DNA of 64,000 bases from Scleromitrula shiraiana (taxonomy: Eukaryota > Ascomycota > Leotiomycetes > Helotiales > Sclerotiniaceae): NCBI GenBank assembly GCA_028455995.1, contig JABELC010000013.1, positions 1,364,001-1,428,000 on the forward strand, in the 5' to 3' direction. Shown here piece after piece: positions 49,867 to 62,004 of this stretch (position 1 is the first letter of the stretch; every line of letters begins with the position of its first letter). The notes below the pieces were generated by a model. That model worked only from the letters and a program-made list of their open reading frames with translations, searched no databases and was not told where the DNA came from. Both the position numbers and the translations under genes were made by a program.

Positions 49867-52800
49867 TCAAACAGACCACCTCAACCCCCCCTCCACCAAC
49901 CCCTCCGCCAACTTACTAACCGCCGCCCACTCCGGCGCAAACCTAATGACTTCCTCCAACGCCTCGATTCTCCCCCCCGTATTATTATCACTCCAATTAC
50001 AAGTCACCCGCCCCTCTCTCCCCTCCCCATTCTCCCCATTCTCCCCATCCCCCTCCCCATCCCCCTCCCCAACCCACTCCACCTCAACCACCCACGTCTT
50101 CCCCCACTCCCGACTCCAAAGCTTAATCACATCCCCGCCCACCTCCTGCACATCATCCCACTTAACATTCGGCCTACTCGCATCCTTAACCGTAAACTCC
50201 GAGAACGGTTTATCGAACTTCAACGCGCAATTTCTCGTTTCTTTGCCCTTTACATAAAAAACCGCTTTGTTTTCCCCCTTAATTCTTTTCGTATCGAGGG
50301 ATATCCACTCTTTATATGATTTTTCAGGAGGCACACCGTCCGTTTTTTCGCCGGTGACTTTAGGTGGGAGACCTTCGTATGAGCAGAAGGAGAGACCGGA
50401 GCGGATTTGCGGGTTCGATGTACATTCTATGGATTGGCCTGCTGCGCTGGGGACGTGTGATATGATATCTCTCACATACGGTTCTATGCCCACGAGGGTA
50501 ACCTTGTTAACGCCTGTATCCAAATCGACGGTTTGTTGAAAATAAGTTTTATATCTATTATTGGCCGAGAAGGGGAACGCGACGAGATTATATACTAGGG
50601 ATCCAATAAAGACGAGGAAGAAAAACGTAGGGAGGTGATGCGTGAGACGGTGGATGAATGGCGTGACGGGGAGGAGTAATAGGATGGAGAAGATAGCGAC
50701 GAATAGGTAGGGGACGATTAGGGAACTTCCGTCTGTACCTGTTTGTTGGATTGCGGCAACGAGGAACAGGCCTACTTGGCCGAGGATGACGAGGATGAAG
50801 GGACCGATGAGGAGGAATTGGAGAGACCATGTCCATTTTGGGAGTTTGGAGGACCAGGGTTGTTCTTCGCCGTAGACGTGGTTTTTGTGGTCTTCGTCAT
50901 CGTTAGATCCATCATATGTCTCTGTGGTGACTTGACGATATCGATTGGCGAATGTGGTACTGACAGATGCGCGACTACCACCTCCGACAAGAGGAGTAGT
51001 TTCGGAAGGAGATTCAGGTTCTTCTTCAACGTGATCATGATCGCTAGGCATAGCTCCATCCCTACTTATCAGGGGTTGAACATCACGAGCAGTATCATCA
51101 TCATGTTGATCATGAGAAGCCTCCACAACCGAAGTTTTCGTAGGTAAAGCGAATTGTTCACATAGCGTGATCAACGTAGCCAGGAATATAGCAGCCTCAT
51201 AAAAGACAAACAAATAACCACCGCTAATCTTGAATCGATCTTCGAATACCGTAGTAGCGACAAGAACGAACCAGCCAATGAGGAACATCCACATAAGAGC
51301 ATAACCTCTATGAAGAGCCGAGGGTCTAACGAAATTGCATCCTGCCATGATGAACCAGAAGACACAGAAGAATAATGTTGCAGACATACTCCACACCGAA
51401 TATGGGGAGGAGTATATGATCAAGGGATTAAACTTGTGGATCAACGATGCCGAACCAACCGTGATAGCACCCGTAACAGCGAGTGTAATCGGAAAACGAA
51501 AGGCACCTTTCCATCCTCCCAGAGAAACCGCTTCGCTCTCATGATCCTTTGGTTTGATAGAGCCCGTAAAGAAGTAAAACTTATCGTACCGGTTAATCAC
51601 GTATGAAACCGCAAAAAGAATCAAAGGAGACGCAATCAACAAAGTCAAAGACCAAGCAAAAAGCGTCCTCAAGCGGAAAACCAAAAAGACACTACCGAAA
51701 AGATCAAACCAAACACCAGCAGTTCCTTTACCATTGCTGACCTTCCCAATAGCATCATCACCTCTTGGACCCACAAACTTCTTACTAGTATCCGAAGTAA
51801 GAGCCCGAACCGTAGCCACAGAAGCAGATAGCATATGCCAGAGTGAATCCACCGAAGTATGTTTAGCATCATCTTGTTCAGTATGATATCGAGCTCTTGG
51901 TTCCCAAAACGAAACATCAAGACCACGATAACCCTCCGCTTCGAACACCACATAATCGGTTTGACTTCTTATGAAACCGGAAGAGAAAAGATCGGAACTG
52001 ACGACCGTACCAAATGGATATTTCGCATGTTTGTAAGCTTGCGTAACCTCCGTATCCGTACTTCTGAATAATGTAGCTCGACCCCCAGCTCCAGCACCCT
52101 CCAAATTGAGAAAAGTATGAACGAATTTCGCCATGGGATGTTGCACAAATGCCTTAGCACCATACAAACCATCCTCCTCGCCATTATTGAAAAGAGCAAC
52201 AAACCCCTTATTCGGCTGATTTTCTCTCGAAGTAAAATATCGAATCAACTGAAGCGTAGTAATAACACCCATCCCATCATCAGTAGCGCCAAAGCCGGTC
52301 GAAACACTATCAAAATGCGCATTAACCATTACACCACCTCGACCATGTGTTTTGCTTTTGACGGGACTGTTTTTCCACCATTCGCCTTCTTCGTCTTCTT
52401 TTCCTCGTACGTAAACAATGATATTGTTGCCTTCGAAATAGGTACTTATACCGAACTTCCGACCTTTAACTCCAATACTCGTGAGAGCATTACTGGAGAA
52501 ATTGGACTGTAAATCATTGAAAATCGTAACAGCGGGCGAGACCTTGCGCGTTTGTAATTCGGCATGATCAGACGCAAATCCATAATCAACTCGAGTCTCA
52601 AAATCCGCACCATCAACACCATCACCTTCCGATTCCAATTCCATCCCCAACCTCTCACCCCCAACATCCCCCTCCGTCGAAAAGCCCACCTCATTCTCCC
52701 TCAGTATCTGCTCAATCCTCAGCAACAGCCAATTCCTAACCTCATCATTCCTGCGGCTATTAAACGGATGAAAGCCATTACTCAGCGTCGTAAGATCGAG

Positions 52801-52965
52801 CCAGGCCTCCGTCAGATTCAGACCATCGTAGAGCGTCGGGTTGGCCGGGGCCGCCGGCACCATTTCGTGGATTATGAGCAGCGGGATGAAGATTGTGAGG
52901 TAGACGAGGATGAGTAGGGTGGTTACCGCCATGGGGTGGAATGTGAAGGGGTTGTAGCAGTGCAT
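49867..52965 (-). CDS. PFF1: Vacuolar membrane protease, M28 family (Pff1-type)
   Basis: Single exon of 1032 residues, near the usual length of fungal homologs. The ATG at 52965 gives MHCYNPFTFHP followed by a first TM (MAVTTLLILVYLTIFIPLLI). The lumenal peptidase domain carries metal-binding motifs of M28: VMVNAHFDSV (His, Asp), ATDDGMGV (Asp), NNGEEDGLYGA (Glu-Glu), FEAEGYRGLD, and a C-terminal YHTEQDD (His). About eight more TM segments follow in the middle, with a soluble acidic loop, and a large lumenal C-terminal domain. The family name derives from yeast YBR074W (Pff1), a vacuolar multi-spanning metallopeptidase. All metal ligands appear intact. The long intronless frame is conserved in relatives. 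Confidence 0.95.
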   Translation of the reverse strand: MHCYNPFTFHPMAVTTLLILVYLTIFIPLLIIHEMVPAAPANPTLYDGLNLTEAWLDLTTLSNGFHPFNSRRNDEVRNWLLLRIEQILRENEVGFSTEGDVGGERLGMELESEGDGVDGADFETRVDYGFASDHAELQTRKVSPAVTIFNDLQSNFSSNALTSIGVKGRKFGISTYFEGNNIIVYVRGKEDEEGEWWKNSPVKSKTHGRGGVMVNAHFDSVSTGFGATDDGMGVITTLQLIRYFTSRENQPNKGFVALFNNGEEDGLYGAKAFVQHPMAKFVHTFLNLEGAGAGGRATLFRSTDTEVTQAYKHAKYPFGTVVSSDLFSSGFIRSQTDYVVFEAEGYRGLDVSFWEPRARYHTEQDDAKHTSVDSLWHMLSASVATVRALTSDTSKKFVGPRGDDAIGKVSNGKGTAGVWFDLFGSVFLVFRLRTLFAWSLTLLIASPLILFAVSYVINRYDKFYFFTGSIKPKDHESEAVSLGGWKGAFRFPITLAVTGAITVGSASLIHKFNPLIIYSSPYSVWSMSATLFFCVFWFIMAGCNFVRPSALHRGYALMWMFLIGWFVLVATTVFEDRFKISGGYLFVFYEAAIFLATLITLCEQFALPTKTSVVEASHDQHDDDTARDVQPLISRDGAMPSDHDHVEEEPESPSETTPLVGGGSRASVSTTFANRYRQVTTETYDGSNDDEDHKNHVYGEEQPWSSKLPKWTWSLQFLLIGPFILVILGQVGLFLVAAIQQTGTDGSSLIVPYLFVAIFSILLLLPVTPFIHRLTHHLPTFFFLVFIGSLVYNLVAFPFSANNRYKTYFQQTVDLDTGVNKVTLVGIEPYVRDIISHVPSAAGQSIECTSNPQIRSGLSFCSYEGLPPKVTGEKTDGVPPEKSYKEWISLDTKRIKGENKAVFYVKGKETRNCALKFDKPFSEFTVKDASRPNVKWDDVQEVGGDVIKLWSREWGKTWVVEVEWVGEGDGEGDGENGENGEGREGRVTCNWSDNNTGGRIEALEEVIRFAPEWAAVSKLAEGLVEGGLRWSV

Positions 52966-54658
52966 TGTTGCATGCGATGGGATGCGATCGAGTGAGCGGA
53001 GCGAGCAAGACAGTAAGTGATCGATTTAGAGGAGGTAGTTTATTTATTCCTTCCGTCCTTCCTCAAATTTTCGTACTCTTGCGAATGCGACGATACAAAT
53101 TAGTCGCTTGAATTACTCCGTCATTTTAGGATATGATATTTCGAGAAAGAAAGAAAGAAAGAAAGAAATCAAGCAAGCAATTGATCGATGCTCAACTCCC
53201 GAGTATGTACTCTTAAATATGTATGTATGTATGTATGTATGTAATGATGTATGTACTCAGAAGGAACGAAATCAAAATCAAAATCAAAATTGAGGTTGAG
53301 GTCGAGGTCGTCGCAGATAAGAATCCGAGCCAGGCCAGGTGCTATTGTATCATTTCAAGGTTTGTTTATTTCAAGGTTAGCTCAAGCGCAAGAATCATTC
53401 CGTCCGAGGTTTAATTACCTATTTGAGTTTAAATTCTCCAAACTACTTACTATTCTATGCAGATAATAACGGGGCGCTACGGAGGATAGTTTTGCCGAGG
53501 GTCCTCAACTCAACTTGCGATTTGCATCTCGAGCCATTTCTATATACAAAGTAGTTCACCAAAGCCAGGCAGACAGAACATACATACATGATATCAAATT
53601 ATAGAAAGCTGTGGGTTGTATATACATGTATAAATTCAACATGATTTGGTTCGATATGATATAGTTTTATGTATTTTTAACTATTTTTGTATTGATCCTC
53701 CCACCCCCATTCATCCATGAATAATATGTAAAAATCCACTCCAGTCATTGATTCAATCCATCCATCCATTTGCCAATTGTATTGCATTGCATTCATTCAA
53801 GTCATCAATCCTCACTCCACGAAAAATCGAAGTAAAGTAAAGCAACTCATTGATACACACACATACACACACAATATAGACGCCGCCAACCAATCCATCC
53901 ATCCATCCATCCAGCGAGCCAGCGAAAGCCAATATCATGATTTTATCACCCATCCATTCATCCATCTATTCATCCACCCAAAATATCGTACCCGGGCATT
54001 TCCATTTCGTTTCATTTCAACACACCAGAGATATCCATTTCCCATTTCCCCGTCCGTTCATTCATACCATTCATCCATCCACCGCCGCCACTTACACACC
54101 ATAGTCAGAATAAACCCGACCATCCGTCAAAAACTTCAAATGCTATGCATCATTAACTCAAAAGAGAAAAAGAGAGATAAAAAAAAGTATGTGGACAAGA
54201 ACGAAAAGTGACCAAACGAAGCTGGGAAATCAAATCGTAAATGCCCAATTAGACAAGAGGGATATAACACAGATGTGCAAAACGGTTTGTCGTCAATGAA
54301 ATAGAAAGAAGTAGAAAAAAAAAGTAGCGGAACCAATCCATAATTTTCTGTAATAGAAAGAAAAGTATAAGACATTATAGCATATGATACCGCATAATCA
54401 ATCATAAGAAACATGAGCAAAAAGCAGATGATCAAAGTGCTAAACTTTTTCTGTACTGAAGATTAGGAACAGGAAATGCCGAGAGATTTTGAGGACCGAG
54501 TAAAGTACAAGAAGATGGTTTTACGTTATCTTGGGTTTGATGATATAGAGTAACCCAAGATGACAGAATATGGTACATCGTCGTAGTTTTCATGTTCTGA
54601 TGATCGAAAAGTATGAAATTGACGTCTTGTCGGTTGAGTATTGGAAGAGGTTTCGAAA
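52966..54658. other. Intergenic region
   Basis: Upstream of the protease and downstream of the G3BP-like gene. It contains (AAAG)n at about 53145-53167, (ATGT)n at 53219-53243 and CCATC repeats at about 53895-53915. No gene is supported. Confidence 0.5.
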
Positions 54659-56419
54659 TTATGCTGCTTGAGTGGTACTGCGGGCACCTCCTCGTGCTCC
54701 AGTTGCGCCTCCACGACCGCGGTTTGGAGCAAAGTTACCTCGGCCTGATTGACCAGGACGACCTTGTTCAAATCCACCACGACCACGTTGGTTCAAGCCA
54801 CCACGTCCGCTGGGGTAACCGTTTCCGCCATAAGCATTGGCCTTAGGACGGCGGGCCTCAACAAAGATGGTTTCATCTCCAAGCTTGTGTGGATTAGCAG
54901 CGGATGCAGCTTGGTAACCAGCTACGTTGGCGAATTCGACGAAAGCGCAGTTCTAAAAATGAGTTAATTAATGATTCAAAGTGTAGGGATAGAGCAAACA
55001 TACCTTTCCACGGTTGATATCGAAGTAAACCAACTCTCCGAATGAGGCCAAAAGAGAACGCAATTCCTCATCCTTTACGGTTGAGGTAACGTTTCTAACA
55101 TAACCCATGGTTCCTTCCTTCTCGAGTGGAGTAGAGATGGATTGGGGGCGGTTCTGTCTCTTGGAGTTATCACCGCCGGCTGTCTGCCATCCGGAGCTGG
55201 AAGTTGGGGAAACATTTTCCTTCTTTTCAGCTGCTGGGGTAGCGGCTTGTGTTGCTGGAGTTGTAGGTTTGGCGGGTTGAGCAGCAGCGGCAGGAGTAGG
55301 GGCGGCACGAGCTTGAGCAGGCTGTGCAGCAGAGGCAGCCTTAGGTTGAACAACAGGGAGGGCAGGCTTTGGAGCGGAACCAACTGCAGCAGCAGCACGG
55401 CTTGCCCAACTCAATGGCTTTTGTGGAGTAGCTGGAACTGGAGCTGGCTTGGCAGCAACAGATGGTTGTCTCGAAAGCTCTGGTGTTGGAACAGGGTCCT
55501 TTGGCTTCTCTGGTTCTTGAACTTCCTCCTCGACAGCCTTCTCAATTGTCTCTGGTGTAGGTGCTGACTCCTCAACCTTTGACTCCTCGGTTTTCTCCTC
55601 GACCTCAGTGGCAGCCTCAGCTGGAGTTCCATTTGTAGCAGGCTCCTCGGGAGTTGCCTTGGCTTCAGCAGTTTCCTCCAACTTCTTGTCGACAACCTCA
55701 ATGTCCAAAGCGGGGGCTGCAGGTTCCTCGGTGGCAGCTGGTGCGGCTGGCATCTCAACATCCTCTTTCAAAGGAGCTGCTGGTGCGACTTCCTCTTTCT
55801 CGGCAGGTGCCTCAGTTTGCTCCTCCTCACCTTCCTCATCAATGTATCTGAAGATGTCGTTGAGAACAAAGTAACCGTTTGATTGTTGAGCTAAAACGAA
55901 GGTTTGAACGAATTTTCTAAGCTCGGCATTTTTGTTGGAAGTTTCACCAATAACTTGAATAACGATGTTGTCGAATGAAGCTTGGGAATCGACATTGGTG
56001 ACACGAACTTTGCAATCCTGGTATTGGAGTTCATGGATACGTTTTGCGATTTGCTGCAAACATGCCAAATTAGATATACTCGCAGATGTGTATGATATGG
56101 GCATATATTTACCTCACGGCCAACAGAAACTGGAGCTGAAGCACCTTCGAGACCGGATACGAATTGCGAACGCTTTGAGTAAAAGAGCTATGTAATTTTA
56201 GTAATGTAACTTATTTGAAGAGGAAATTTTCATGCATACGTGTAGCTTCTCTGGGTTCTTGCTCAAGGTAGTGTAGTATTGCTCAACAAAGTACCAAGAA
56301 ACTTCGCCATTGTTGAGATCATTGGACGCGCCACCTCCACTGGTAGCAGTGTTTGAGCCTGAAGTAGCTGCGTACTGTTCAGTGGAAGTCTTTTCGTTGA
56401 AGGTACCATTGGCGGCCAT
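54659..56419 (-). CDS. NTF2- and RRM-domain protein, G3BP/Bre5/Nxt3-like
   Basis: Four exons (56419-56240, 56187-56113, 56053-55004, 54952-54659) splice in phase to 532 residues. An NTF2-like domain spans about residues 38-170: VSWYFVEQYYTTLSKNPEKL, SKRSQFVSGLEGASAPVSV, then QQSNGYFVLNDIFRYI. An acidic and Ala/Pro/Glu-rich linker of about 200 residues follows. An RRM (GYVRNVTSTVKDEELRSLL, then GKNCAFVEFANV) comes next and an RGG-rich tail ends the protein. This is the exact order of the G3BP family. In yeasts, relatives bind the ubiquitin protease Ubp3; in animals they nucleate stress granules. Cytoplasmic mRNP function is expected. No break is seen. Confidence 0.93.
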
Positions 56420-57238
56420 GATGAAAGGTGGGGAAATTGATTTTTTGAATCGGCTTCACAAGAATTCAAAGATGGAGGGGTCTTGGTGGAGACGAGACGA
56501 AGACGAATCGAAATGACGAAAGTAATCTGTTGCGAAAAGAGTATAGAAACAAGATATATGTAACTTTTGAAAATTGAAGAAATGTCGAGTCCTGTTACGG
56601 ATATCGAATTTGATTCTCTAAGATGGATAGTTGCTTGCTTTGAAAGTGCAGTTTAAATTTGGATAAACTTTTGAAAAACAGATGGATGAATTGAGATCAG
56701 TTGGAAGTTGTGAGATATTATTTAGAATTTTGAGATGATTGATAGAAGGATAAAAAGGAAGCTTCTATAATGGCGTAGAAAGGTTTCAGTATGAGTTTCT
56801 AGAGGTTTGGTAGAAGAGTTTAGAAAATGTAGAATTTTTCTTGAGGGGTTATTGTTGTGGAAATCTTGAGGTTGTTCAGTTTTCCATTTTCAAAATTTAC
56901 GGTTCAGCTTAAGCGAAAAGGACCGGACAAATTTATAGCCTTGAGTCCTAAGGCAACAATATATTTCAAATATTGAGCGTCCAATTGCAACTGGAGGCCT
57001 CCAGGGCTTTTGGAGGGCCTCACGACTGAAAGTATCTATACTCTTGGGGAGATGATGCAACTTCGGATACTCAGACTATAATCACAATCATTAGAGATTG
57101 AGTGTGGGATATGAGAATAAGAAAATATGATATTGTGAAACCATAATATCTTTCCACCTCAACTTCCTAATTTCCAAAGAATCGTCTCTAACCCTTCTCA
57201 CCTGAAATACAACTATCACCTATACTTATCACATCCCT
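56420..57238. other. Upstream region of the G3BP-like gene
   Basis: Presumed promoter and leader, plus the 3' flank of the TPR gene. No other feature. Confidence 0.45.
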
Positions 57239-59004
57239 TCATGCGATACCCATCTCAGAAAGTGATTCATAAGAAATCAATCCATCATCAACAGCATCTT
57301 CCAGCACTCCTCTCGCCGCCTCAGTCTCCATCTTAATAACTTCCAAAAGTCTTTTAGGTCCATCGTACAAACTAACAGCCAAAGCTTCTTTAACTCCAGC
57401 TTCCTCCAATTCCTTCCCAGCTCCCTCATTTCTCGCCAAAGTCCCAGCTCCTCTGTAGAATTTTTCCGCATTCTTAGCCAAGATCTCTCCATTCTTTGCA
57501 GCGATACCATAATTACTTGGTGGTTGTCCCAATTGAAATCTTAATAATTCAACATCACCTCGTAGAAGATGGATTTTAGGTAAATTATCTGCTGAAGGAA
57601 TTTTTGAAGCTTTAGTCAAGCAATCGAGTGCTGCACTAAGAATTCTCCATCGTGATGCGGATACCTCGGGTGATTGAGCTGTTTCGTAGTTGAGACGAAG
57701 AGAACTGTTGTACGCGATTAATGCTTCAGCTTTGTTGCAAAGTCCTTCGGGGTGATCATCGACATTGAGAGTGGAGTACGCATCATCTAAAGCTCGTTCG
57801 TAAGTGCTAATATCAATCCTTTGCACGCGAAAATTGGCATCGGCAAGAGCTGCTATGAAGTTTGCTCTGGTGAGACCAGCTTCTTGCTCTTGACCAGTGG
57901 TGCCTTGGAGGTAAGTTTGTAATTTCTCACCGATCAATGGCGTTGAGTATTCCTCAATCCAAGCTAACCCTCGACCCTCATCAACGTTCATGAGTCCACA
58001 CAATGTGGTAAGAGTTTGTAATTGAGCCAATAACGTATCAAGCAAACTGTCAATTGTGACAGGCTCGACGATAGTCGCCCAACGATCATCTTGTGGTGGT
58101 GGATGGGAATCAACGTCTGACAATGATACGCCACCTTCTTCAGATTCTGGGATATCATCTGCTGGTTCTTGAGAAGGATTATCTTCCGATTGAGTCTGAC
58201 CTTGAGCTTGAGCTTGAGATTCGGTGTACTGATGTTCTTGCAATGTCAAGCATCGTTGGAAGAGCTCAATGGCTTCTTCTAATAAAGCTAGACTATCATG
58301 ATCACTACCAATTCTAGATTCCGAGATCGCCTCAACGAGACTTGTGAGAACTTGAGCAGTATTGCTGACAGTGTTAGTTATGAACGTATGAGCAGCTTTG
58401 CAGCTGATACTTACAACAAAACATCCGCATTATCTTGTCGTAAATTCAACGCATATCGACTCGACTCCAAAGCGGTGTTTAGAAGATCAAGAAGACTTCC
58501 GGGAAGTTGCGCCGTGAGTTTCGGATGTTGCGTAAGTTCATATTGAACGCGTGCTCTATCCAAATGTGGTCAGTTATGCGAGAAATCATCCAAGGGGTCC
58601 TCATACTTATTATACGCAAGATCAAAAGAAGTTGGAAATTTCTTCAATCCTTCATTATAGTTGTCGATCGCACGGATAAAGAATCTCGTGGACTATGACA
58701 ATGTGAGTTTCATACACATGACTAACTTAATGTGGTAGTTATACCTTTGCAGCATCTCCACCTCTCCACTTCTCACCAGCTTCCTCAAAATCAACCCCCG
58801 CTATATTTGATATCAGCTTTGATCCTGTAATGCTAGAGATGAAACTTACCCGCTAGATATTCGTCGGCAGTGACTGGGGCCTAGAGATTTTACTGTTACT
58901 TTATGTACATGAATTATGTATTGACATGGATGAAGAATCCTTCTCACCTGAGGGGTATGTTTAGATTTTTTCTTGTTATCTTTTATGAATTGTTTTTTGA
59001 CCAT
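57239..59004 (-). CDS. TPR-type helical-repeat protein
   Basis: Six exons (59004-58948, 58880-58850, 58800-58745, 58692-58607, 58555-58415, 58364-57239) splice in phase to 498 residues. The N-terminus is Lys-rich (MVKKQFIKDNKKKSKHTPQ). TPR-like helix pairs follow: STRFFIRAIDNYNEGLKKFP, DLAYNKARVQYELTQHP and ADVLFNTAQVLTSLVEAI. An acidic Gln/Glu/Ser-rich loop interrupts the array (about residues 190-240), then more helices run to the end. The basic start and the TPR array recall ribosome-biogenesis or chaperone-type TPR proteins, but I cannot name the ortholog. Five of its six exons are under 150 bases and all lie at the 5' end. Confidence 0.85.
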
Positions 59005-61466
59005 TTTGAATTTTGATGAAGGTTTCCCTTGGAGATAATCCTTGGCAACTATTATGACGAGGAAATCGAACCGATATGGTGACGGTAAATAATTTTCTTA
59101 GCTAAATACCTAATAAGTACAGTAATGTTGCTCAAGTGGTGTGATGAAATATATGTAGATGGATGGATGGTGGGGTCGAGATTTCTCATAATTTTTTCTT
59201 TTGTTTGCCGAATGAATGCGACCCCGCCATGAAGATATCAGCCATTAATGATAGAATCAGTCCCAAATGTAGTTACAAATACTCGGCATGCATAGACGTT
59301 GAATATGTATAGTATACTCATATCACTCAGAAAGCAACACATTGACATCAAATAACCCTACAAAATCATCTCATCCACAGCTCCTGCTCAATCCAAACCA
59401 AGCCGAGGATACTCTCTATCGCAACAAGGCAACCAAATCATTAGTATCAATAGCTATTTGTTCAATATCCCGCATCCAACATAATCAGCATTGAATCGGA
59501 TAATAAATGCATAAGAAATCCTCATACCGAATCAAGCCAATTCGAACCATCTAACCAATAATAAATCCACGGATATTTACAGAATGTATTACCACATAAA
59601 TCGACGCCTCTTTTGTGTTTCAGATTTTTCCCATTTTAGGTTCAATTCGTTCAAGAAATGTAACGGCGTTTTTCTTTTTAATATATTTATCGTGTTTGCC
59701 ACGTGTAAAAGGAGGTTTGTTACAAATATTGGTAGTTCGGGGAAGAGTGAAAAGAAAGGAAAGCTCTCGGGGTTTAATATTATTTATTAATTGGTATATT
59801 TTCAGATGATTGAGGTGAATTGTAATTGAAATCTATAATTATAACCTTATCTTACCAAGGTATAATTCCAAGTTTCTCTGCAGAGAGTTGAGAGATTATT
59901 ATATTCACTTTTCTATCTATTTATTAATCTTTTGCTCTGTGTAATTTTGATGATTCGGTTTATATCCTTCTATAAGACTCCAATCAGTAGTAACATTGAT
60001 TTGGCTGCCAGGATATTGACATTGGGTATCAAACTAATCAATGCAATTAATTTTGATATAATCATGATATTTATTCAAGTTCGTCTTGATTCATACAATA
60101 ATAAATAATAAATTAAAAATTATAAATATTCCGAATCCTTGAACCCCATATATGATTAACATGTTATAATCCCTACAAACCACGTTTCTTCCCGTCTTTC
60201 TTACCAAATAGATCCAAATATATCTAAAGATTGTCAATCAAAAGTCAAGAATCAAGACTTAATCCTTCCCACTCTTGTTGTATGATTCCATCCCTTCTTC
60301 CTCAGATTATAGTCAACATTTCAAGATCAATCAATCTCTCAGATCTCCCGAGGTCCCCGAAGAACTCAAGTGAATTATTTTCCCTCCTCTCAGGTCATTA
60401 AAGTACAGTATAAAAAAAAGATTATATCCAATTTCATTCACACAATCATCTAATTGTTTAAAATACCATCAAAAATTCCAAGACTTTTTTTTAAAAGTGG
60501 CATTTTTCGAAATTTATTATTATTATTATCATACCATAAAAAGCTTCTAGAGTGCTGCAGCTTTTCTTATCTGCAAGTGATTTCTTTTTCTCTTCCCTCC
60601 ACATCCATACCATAGGGCCATACCACACCAAAAAAGCAACCTAACGCAACGGCAACGGCAACGCACATCACATAAGGTGACACACGCCTCTTAAAGGAAA
60701 GCAAAGCAAATCAAAGCAAAGCAAAGCAACCTTCGAACAGCTCGCAGGTCAAAAAAAGTCAATATTCAATACACAGACACTACACTTTACCCTTCCTCAC
60801 CTTCCCTTAAAACTACAAGGTTATTTATTACTCTTTTTTTTTAATAGTATTCCCATTTTAATTGTCATATAAGTCTGTGCGTTACTTCAGATTATTGCAC
60901 TGCATACCCTTGGAAAATCCCATAAGCTTGTTCGAGAAAGGAATCCCTTGATTATTACGGAATTCTTTCAACCTTTTCTCTTGTTTGAGATTGACAACCA
61001 TTTTCAACTACATACAAACAGATACACAGATACACAGATATACAGATACATAGATACACAGATACACCGATACACCGATACACTGATACACCGATACACA
61101 GTACCTTGCTTCAAACTTCTTCTTCTAATTCATAATAATACCTCTCATAATACGGATTCATACCATACTCAATTGATCCACACTTTCCAAAAACATACTG
61201 AAATCTTTACCCTACCGACCCTATTTTATCGTAACTTTCTACAAAGGAATCCTAATCGACGAGGATCATAAACGCAAGCCACTTTTCTATCCTAGTATCC
61301 CAGCCTGACTTGAGTCACATAAACTCTCTATCCCAAGTCAACATCTCGAGCCATTCTGCGACTTAAGCCGGATCTTTATTAAGGAACCACCTGACACTTA
61401 CACTTCAAGACCTTGAAAAGGTTTGAACCGGTTCCTTTCTCACCTATCTGAAACGAAACCACCAAA
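59005..61466. other. Divergent intergenic region
   Basis: About 2.5 kb between the TPR gene and the small coiled-coil gene. No gene is supported. It contains AACGGC repeats at about 60647-60663, AAAGC repeats at 60698-60727 and an octamer array at 61019-61101. Confidence 0.5.
61019..61101. repeat. Octamer minisatellite GATACACA/GATACACC
   Basis: About ten tandem 8-bp units, with units varying at the last bases. It lies about 370 bases upstream of the start at 61467. Confidence 0.95.
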
Positions 61467-62004
61467 ATGGTTGCGTCTCTAGAGTCCTCTCGTCCTATTA
61501 TGGCACCAAGTGTAAGTTTATTCTCCCTTTTCTTCATCCTTCTCCTAGTCGTTTCGTCAGCCTTTTTCAAATCCATACCACTTTCGTTCTATATAAGTCA
61601 AACACCCCAACCTCTCTACTATACCATTCAAGCCACTTCGAATCTAACTAACAACTATGCCCACCGACCAGGTCAGCTCCAAAGGCAACAATCGCTACAG
61701 TACTTATAGTCAAGCCATGTCCGTCGCAACCACCGATTCCGCACGAGAAGAGATTGTCATCATTGGGGAAAACATCGACAAGTTACAGAACAAGAAGTTG
61801 GAAAGTCAACGTTGCGAGTTAACCGCCGAGAAGAGAGATAACATGGGGAAGTTAGCATTGGGAGCTAAGTTGGAGAGAGCATTGGGTCGACGTATGGGAG
61901 GTCAGGATGCAGTTATGCGTGTTAAATCATCATCCGTCTCAGCTGGATCTACACTCAATGAGAAAACACCAAGTCCTACCGAGAAGAATCAAAATTGCAT
62001 GTAA
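61467..62004 (+). CDS. Small conserved-looking coiled-coil protein of unknown function
   Basis: Two exons (61467-61511, 61672-62004) splice in phase to 125 residues. The start MVASLESSRPIMAPS is followed by the 160-base intron and VSSKGNNRYSTYSQAM. A central heptad-like helix (about residues 40-90, IVIIGENIDKLQNKKLESQR, then KLALGAKLERALGRRM) is followed by a Ser-rich C-terminus. The final residues, NQNCM, do not form a CaaX box because the Cys is second from last. I do not recognise a named family. An ATG inside the intron region (61657) gives a shorter frame without the conserved-looking N-terminus and is less likely. Confidence 0.65.

Noticed and set aside
50000..52900. Several open frames antisense to the vacuolar protease gene
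   Set aside because: They are shadows of a long GC-balanced coding exon, without motifs of their own.
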